Notes under the pieces: generated by a model
What the model saw: the letters and a program-made list of their open reading frames with translations, nothing else
Told to the model about the DNA's origin: nothing
Databases searched by the model: none
In this document: in pieces, positions 51,603 through 64,000 of the stretch
How the letters are laid out: every line of letters begins with the position of its first letter
Position numbering within the stretch: the stretch's first letter is position 1
Assembly (NCBI GenBank): GCA_014706295.1
Contig: JACSVZ010000016.1
Location: 3,453,168-3,517,167 of the forward strand
DNA from: Lycocorax pyrrhopterus obiensis
Lineage: Eukaryota > Chordata > Aves > Passeriformes > Paradisaeidae
Length of the DNA: 64,000 bases
Direction: 5' to 3'
Program-made: the position numbers and the translations under genes

Positions 51603-54600
51603 GAACCCAAAGTCTTACAAGGCACGAACCAGGGCCCGAGAGCTGGAGAGTGGGAACACTGAAGGAAACAGTACTCGTCCTTCGCATGAGCAAACTCTTC
51701 TTCTGCTCTGTCCTTTAGGAAATAACCAAAGAGCTCAAAACTGCACTGGTGTCCCTCACCAGAGTGCACAGCAGCAGCCGTTTGCCCAGGAGCACCTGAG
51801 GGTTCCGAGGCATCAGATGCATCTTCACACCAGTGGATCAGGCAGCTACAACCAGCTCCATTTTGCTACCGGAACATCCTCCAGCTAGACAGCAAACCCC
51901 AACCTCAGGAAAACTGTGACTGTGCCAGAATTTCTGTCTAGCTCACTGTGATTAATAGACCTCGGACTGTAAGGAGGGAGTATTGATATCATAAATAACA
52001 CGCTTCATAAGGAAGGTTAATTTTCAGACTATCCAGAAGCAATCTACAGACCCCTAAAAGTCATAGCCAGGCTGAAAATGAAGAGAAGATAGTTCTCCCA
52101 ACACTGCCAGCAAAATAACTTACATAGCAGTGTTTTCCCTAGAGAGCTCACATGTAAGTGCCTAACCAGCCTAAGATTCTTAAAGTAATCATCTTATCAG
52201 CCCTTACTATGTCATCCTGCACCCTTAAAGAAAGAAAAATAGACTGTTGAAGGATTTATGATGAGACCACTCCTGTTCTCATAAACTTGTATTCGTGCCT
52301 AGGTGAATGGTTTCCTGCATGCTGGGAAAAGGAATGAATTAAAAATAATCTAGAAGAATGTGAAGAGATCAAATAATAGATTTTTAATATTTGTTATCTG
52401 GATAATGAGCATAGCAGAGAAACTGATTGGAAAGTAATTTGCTAAGTGATACAAGCAGAAAGACATTCAGGAAGATGGAATGGAAATCTCTTGGGGAACA
52501 TGTGGCAAATTAAACAATTTCAATTAGGCTTACAAGAAAATAAGGAAATCCATGCCAGATTGAGGAGAGAAGCATTTAAAATCACTTGGAATCCCGATGG
52601 CTTCTTAAATAACCCGTGAACTCAGAACATCATGGTTCTCAGAGCAGTAGGTAGCTCACAGAGGTTTAAGTTATTAATTTCCCTTTTTGTTTTCCCCCAA
52701 GGATCCATTCTACTTAAGTATACAAAAGCAAGACTTTATAGGTACAGTTAAAGAGGCTATCATGAAAGATTAAGTTTATTATCACTGATGTGTCTGGTTA
52801 AGAGCAAAATAAAAATGTTCCTGAATGGAAGCTGCTCCCCACCCCCCCAATTTTTAAAAATAATTTAAAAAATAAACTTATAAACCCCACAGTAAATATT
52901 GTTCAGCTGCTGCAACAAACCAAACATAGCAGAGTACCTGACCTTTTGTTATTTTTAAAATGCACTGGCTTCTTCCTCACTAATAATGACTGTTTTGGCA
53001 TTTATCAACAAAATATGCCTAGAAAAGTAAGGTGAGCTTGATTAAAACAAAGTGAATGACTACAGGAACTTTCAGACAGCTTTACTGGTGACATCCTAAA
53101 ATAAACCAATTGAAAAAAAAAGAACACTTGGCCAAATGTAATTTATCACGAACAAAGTCTCTAATATTCCGTATTCCAGGGCAAAAAGCTTTGATCCTTG
53201 CTGGAGACATGGTATTGAGTAGCGGATTGTTAGACAGACCTATCATGGTAATTCCTACATTGCCACAGTTTAAACACAGATCCTGTAACAACTACTTGCA
53301 CCTACACAGACCTTACAAAGTGCTCAGCTAAATATCTCCATGTAATCAAATGTAGGAACAACTAACAACAAGGATATTCTATTATTAGCACAAACCTATT
53401 TTGTAATATGCTTTCCTTCTAATTCATCAGCAGAAGAAATGTGATTTTCCTAGGCGTTTTTAAAGCTTTCTAACAGTAATTGTGTCTTTTCTGTGGAGTG
53501 CCAGTAGATCCTTGTGGAGATAACCACCCACTGAGAGCACCACGGGCCACAGTAGCCAGCATTGTACAAGACATGCGTGATTTTCATCTGTGTACTTAAA
53601 GTGTAACTCTTCAGGTTTAGGTTTTCACACCGTTTTACCTTTATTTTTACCCCATTTAAAATTACATGTCCAAAACTATAATGAATGAACATGTATGAGC
53701 AAAGTAAAGTTATATTAATATCCAGGAAGACTCTGAATGCAAAGCTGCATGATCTGTTCAGTTTTTAAATACATATATGACATTATCAACTGGTTGTATA
53801 ATACATAATTTATGCCAGAATTAATCTAAGAGCAGTCTAGCTGACCATAGAAAAAATACGGTTCAATAATCTGGATATTGTTCAATTTGTAGAATTATAT
53901 ACTTGTTTTAAAGAACATGGTAACAATACTCTTCTGTGCTTGCTGTGTTTTGTGAGTGATCATCAAATATATTCACAAGTCATCTTTTCCCAGACTGTTC
54001 CCATCCTAGGAACTTTCCTATCATACTGTTCCATGTACTATCAGTATACATATTAATTTACTGAGTCGTATAGGAAAGTGTTCTGATTTTCATTTTTATC
54101 TTCAAGATAAAAATGGCATTTCTCGATCACAGATAAAACAGATTTCTTTTCTGTGTTAAAAAAATGATAAGTATTCTTCCTTTGAACTATCCTCTAGAAG
54201 TTTCTGCTAATCTTTCTGTAATTTTGTTCTAGAAGGAAGCGAGTGCTAATGACAAATTCGTTTTGTTTCTTATTTCAAACAGAAGTAACAACAGAAGAAA
54301 CTGTTTCCAGGAGAATTACCCTGGTTTATATTTAGCCTGGATTGACCTATTTCAGTGTGCAGTCATATGTACACCCTTCTACCTGGCCTCATCCTCCCTG
54401 TGAGCTGCTGAGTGTTCCTGCAGTCACGGAATGCAACGCGCATGGAAGAACTTCTGATGAAAGACACCAGACAAAGATTTAATGTCTGACCAATTCAACA
54501 GGAAACCAAAAAAATCGAGTAAGGAAAAGCACATGACACTAAAATACACAGATTAAGTCACTGTATTCCTGCCAACAAAGCTGAGAGAATACACTTGATA

Positions 54601-57600
54601 ACTCCCCTGGGCACATGACAGCAGTGGATGGTAGGGATATGGGCAACTTCAGAATTCACAAGGAAATTCAACGGGAATTCACCTGGAAATCCTGGTAGTT
54701 ACAGCATCTGCCTCACATTGCCTAAGGGATTGACTTTCTAGCCTTCCTAGTACCAGCACCTGAAAATAGGGTTTTGCTTTGTAGTTGCATTGTTGCACTG
54801 AGATAAATGAGCTTCTCAGGCATATTTAAGTCAAAAGTACCCTCCCCCTTGGTTTGGTTGGTGGTTTTTTTGGGTCTTATGACTGTTTATTGACATCCAG
54901 GGCTGCCCTTCCCAAGAGCCACCATTAGAAAATGTAGCATCTCTAACTATACAGCTGCCATAGACAGAAAGTTAACAATTATCTGAAAATGTAAGGAAAA
55001 AACCATGTAAGCCAGAGATACAATTCAAAACTATTCTACAATTCAGTTAATCCTGTCCTGTCTCAAAGCAAACATTAAAATAGTAAGAATCTTGAAAAAT
55101 GGGTGTTTTATTCCTCTGAAATAAGATTTTTACATCACCTGAGGACTATAGCCCTAAAGTATAGACAACTTGTTCTCAGTTCATTTTAGAAGACAAAACC
55201 ACAAAAGAACAATTTTGAGTTTCAGAAAGATTTACAGTACTCTGTATGTATGTGCTTTATACATTTCACCATCATGGCAACTGATAGAAAGTTATTGTCA
55301 AGCAAACATTATTTCAGAATACAAAGACACCACTATGCCATGATTAATGAAATATATTTAATATTTGGTTGTAATTTTCCTGCTATTTTTCCTTGCTTTC
55401 TTACAGTGAGCCTGTTTGATTATTGGTGTTTTTCCAGACAGCTGTCATCCCACTCTGGCAACCTCCCTGGTTTTGAATATGTGGTGTAATTTACAGGTTT
55501 GCTACTCATACCTGTAATATATTGTTTGTCTTTCTAGATGAGAACAATTTCATCTTATCCCCCATAAAGACTGTGAGAACTCATATAAAGAGGACAGTAC
55601 AAATAATCTTTATCCATTATGATTTATTCTCTACAATACTTCATTAGAGGATAGAGTTCAATTATTTACACTCAGAAATTATTATATAGGTAGGAGGCCA
55701 CCAAGTGTAATATAAAGAATTGGTCTGACGTCTCCGCACTGTAGGTCAAAAGAGGTCTCCTGCTTTAAGGAAATAAATTAACCAAAAAAACCCCCAACAA
55801 AACAACATGTAGTTTCTGAATACAAACAGAAAACAGCACTAATAGTCAGTGAAGACTGCAGAGGTTTGTTAATGTACTATAAAAACAAATTATTCTGTGC
55901 AAAGGTTAAAATGAACTCTTAGATTTCCTTACAGATTTTTTTTTTGTTCTGATAAATTGTAGATATGTGATATTTTGACCATATAACATTCCCAAACTGA
56001 AATGGCTTCAGTTGAGACTGACTGTTGAACAACATGAAAAAAAATAATTAAGAACCTCACAGTGGAAACATTTCAACACTGACAGACTCCAGTGATCAAA
56101 GACATTCTCCTGTAGTTACTGTAAAACAAAGACATTTCATCATTGCAGTGAGATTATTTATCAGTTGTGGTTGTCATGAGAATAAGCCCTTCTAGACCAA
56201 AAGGCACTTGCTTCTAAGGATGAGCTAATCCACATCAAACCAGGTAACAGTTGCTTTGAGGAGTAGTTCTAACCAGCTGTCCCAGCCAAGCAACCACAGA
56301 GAAAATTTCAGATGAATTGGCCACTGATTTTGGTTGTCTCCATCTTGAGGCAATTCAAACTACAATTTGTTCCTAGTTCACCTCTTTCATCCTTATGCAT
56401 AGCTGCCATGTAATGATCTAGAAACGGGATTATTTCCTGAGACCACCTGTCCTTGTCATACATTTCTCTGAGCTGACTTAGCTATTGACACAGTTTTCAA
56501 CTGATTTTATAGCTGGACCCTTATGGGACTAAAGCTGAGAGGGCCTGTTCCTTAGGCAGCAGACCAGTGTTTCTGATCTGCCAGGTTCTCTTCTCACTGC
56601 AACAAGACAAGAACACAGTACATATTTAGAGGCATTTATGTTTTGTTTTTTTTTTTTAACAGACTGAGTGGGGAAACAGAAGTGGGAGAGGATAAGACTT
56701 CCCCAGTCCCAAACCATCTGTCCCACTTCAGGCTTAAACCAACCAAGTTACTCAATCCTAAAATTCTGTTCTTTAAAAAAATGACAACTAACCCTCCCCA
56801 CCCCACCCTTTAGTCATCCCCTAGTCAAAGAAACTGAAATCAGGAAAACACTATACACTGTTGAAGACACAGAACAGGGCAAACATCTGAAAAAGAAACA
56901 GTATAGTTGAAAAGCCTGGCACTGTATGCCTGCATGACCAGTCTCACCGAGCGTGCTCAGGGGTGAAGTTTTAGCACCATTTTTTTGCCTTTTTTTAAAC
57001 CTTTTAGAAATTAAATTCTAACATAGAACACTTGAACAGTAATGAGTGTAGCCCTATGTATCATACTGTTTGACAGCTGAAAGGTGAGTGGTATGCCTGG
57101 AGCTGACCCCACCCTCCCCCATCACTACATGGCACCTGGGAGAGTAATTACAAACTGGAGTGGTTTGTAACGAGACTCATTTATTCTCAGCAGCAGGAAG
57201 TCATGAAACAATCCTTTCATCTTCAATTGCTTTTCAACAACGACACAAGGGAAAAGTGGCAATTTGTAAGAACGACCCAATATGGAAGGAAAGCTGGGTC
57301 AATATTGCACGGTTATCCAGAGGAATCTCCCTCACATCTCTCTCCTCCAGCAGAGCATTTCACCAACATGAAGCAAAATGGCACAAGTTGTGCCTTTCTT
57401 CTTAGGACCAGGAACAGCACCCTGCAGTTCTCAGCTTCCTACAAGCCCTACTCCCTGCCATACCAAGGCATAATTTCAGGCTTCAAACACCAGTCAATTA
57501 AAACACACATGCAGTCTTCTAAAGAGGTATGCAACCAAACAGCCATGACTCTGCTATGCACTTGTATTTTCTTCCCTGATCATTACTGACCCTCCAGAAG

Positions 57601-58282
57601 TTTGGAAAACCAACCAACCAAACCCACCCCAAATTATATTCTGAAGTCCAGTTATCTTATTGGAAGAGTGTCATAATTTAGAGTTTATGACACCCCTCAA
57701 CGATGCTACAGAATAACAACTGATAACTTCCTTTTAGAAAAGAGTATTCCTTGTGATCATCAACCACGGGAGAAAAAATACAGAATGCACATGAGTTTCA
57801 CGCAGTTTGGGTAACAGAGATTTCCCCACTCACTGCCTGGATGTGGCAATGACTAAGCCAAGGAAGATTAATCTCACCAGCAGAACTACAGAGCTCCATT
57901 CCATAGGCCTGCTACAAAGTGGAACACTCACAGCCCCTAAGATCAGTAGTCATACCGGTGAAAGTGGCTGTCCTATCAAAAGGAAGGTCCCCAGGACTGT
58001 CAGCTTAAATTAAAACAACTTTCAGTCACTAGTCTCACTTGTACGACTACAGTCAATGCTCTGCAAGCCCCTCCCCAGCCCTAATCCTATCTCTTACAAA
58101 TATTTGGAAACAAAACTTGGTCATAACAAAAACTGTCCAGGGACACTCGAGTACCTTTTCCTCTGTGTACACAGCATGTGCCATGTCACTCTCTTACAGG
58201 CAAAACAGCATTGTATTTCATAGCAGGCTTCATCACCAAGAATCCAACCTACCAAGGATCTGAGCCTTAAAGCCTTCAGGGG
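51603..58282. other. Intergenic region between AMMECR1L and POLR2D
   Basis: About 6.7 kb with no recognisable coding exon on either strand. It contains a perfect 12-bp stem inverted repeat at 54,091-54,115, a TG-rich patch at about 54,850-54,885 and A/C-rich patches near 55,775-55,805 and 57,605-57,635. Short open frames (for example plus strand 57,203-57,589) have no recognised family and no splice context. Distal 3' UTR of AMMECR1L could extend into its right end. Confidence 0.65.
54091..54115. repeat. Perfect inverted repeat, 12-bp arms, 1-nt spacer
   Basis: CATTTTTATCTT, one C, then AAGATAAAAATG. It could form a cruciform or a tight hairpin. No gene is adjacent. Confidence 0.9.
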
Positions 58283-58288
58283 TTTATT
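58283..58288 (-). terminator. AMMECR1L: Candidate AMMECR1L poly(A) signal AATAAA
   Basis: First AATAAA on the minus strand found after the AMMECR1L stop, about 600 nt away. Use of this site is inferred. Confidence 0.45.
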
Positions 58289-58885
58289 TAAATAATGGAT
58301 TAATTTTTCACATGTTTTCTGTCCATGAGGATGGGGTGCTATCCAGGTGTTCAACCCTCCCCAATATCATGATGTCCGCCTGTGATGCGTGGGGACTGCA
58401 GTCAGCTCTCAGTACACAACAGATACCAAAGGTTAAAAAAAAAATTAAAAAGAACCTAAAAAATGTTTTTTTGGACTCCGTTGCCCAGGCTGCCAGGGGA
58501 ATGCTCCTACTTGATCTGGGGGGCTTCCACAACAAACAACTCAAGTTTCCAGAGTGTCAGTAACACCCAGGAACAGATCAGTCCGAAGCAGCACTTTCAC
58601 TCCTAAAGGTCTTCTGCACCTCACGACAGTTCGTAGGCATGGAGCCCCAATCCAACTGAACCCCCGCTCGGAGGGAAGGCTGAGATAAGGCTTGGGCCCC
58701 TGAAGTCCTGTCACGCTCTCATCCTCCCCCCAGGTCAGTGGGAAGGCAGACTTGGCAACGGAAGCTAGCATCATAAAATGGTGCAGTAATAGAAGTAACT
58801 GGACCAGGAAGAGGAGGCGTCTGCCCCGATGATGTCATAGCCGTTGGCAGCAACTGGGGAGTGGGACTGGTCATGCAGCCGTGTG
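58283..58885 (-). other. AMMECR1L: AMMECR1L 3' UTR (minimal)
   Basis: From the stop codon to an AATAAA at 58288-58283 on the minus strand, about 600 bases. It is GC-richer than the sequence further left, which fits a transcribed UTR. A longer UTR ending at hexamers further left, for example near 57,180, is possible. Confidence 0.5.

Positions 58886-64000
<5,115 letters not shown>

Noticed and set aside
57203..57589. Plus-strand 128-codon frame between AMMECR1L and POLR2D
   Set aside because: No recognisable family, no promoter features and no conserved-looking segments.

Overview
This is a vertebrate nuclear window, almost certainly from a bird. The background is AT-rich and introns interrupt short, highly conserved exons. 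The recognisable interspersed repeats are mostly CR1 LINE copies whose 3' ends show the avian pattern (a 'GGTTGGACTTGATGATCTC'-like stretch followed by an ATTCTRTGATTC end). The species cannot be named from the sequence.

Three protein-coding genes lie head-to-tail on the minus strand, in the same order and orientation as I recall for the human 2q14.3 block. (1) WDR33, the AAUAAA-reading subunit of CPSF, fills about 1-45,300. A CpG-island promoter with exact NRF1-consensus sites lies at 44,560-45,300 and a non-coding first exon is likely there. Coding exons 2-7 lie between 30,752 and 24,983 (residues 1-241 plus one base). The rest of the gene is off the left edge, so the leftmost ~25 kb reads as intron. 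(2) POLR2D (RPB4 of RNA polymerase II) is complete in four coding exons, 50,882-47,357, encoding 142 residues, with its own CpG-island promoter at about 50,680-51,080. (3) AMMECR1L is partial: its last five coding exons (62,762-58,886, 174 full residues) are here and its 5' part is off the right edge.

The most interesting structure is in WDR33. The donor of exon 6 is weak (GTTTAT). Reading on into intron 6 keeps the frame open for 123 codons, with a hydrophobic segment near the end. The stop codon overlaps an AATAAA, and three more AATAAA hexamers follow within 70 nt. This predicts a 331-residue, probably membrane-associated short isoform made by intronic polyadenylation. It would keep the poly(A)-signal-contacting residues (F43, KRMRK, F153) but fewer than half of the WD40 blades. 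Because WDR33 itself reads AAUAAA, it could be autoregulated. A weaker second read-through tail follows exon 7.

Other points: POLR2D intron 2 uses a GC-AG splice pair; a 28-bp GC-box unit is tandemly duplicated in the POLR2D promoter; CR1 copies cluster between 45 and 52 kb, with a same-orientation, same-family copy just upstream of both CpG-island promoters; a decayed tRNA-derived SINE-like stretch sits in an AMMECR1L intron; and there are three perfect inverted repeats. No tRNA or rRNA gene, CRISPR array or intact transposon ORF was found.
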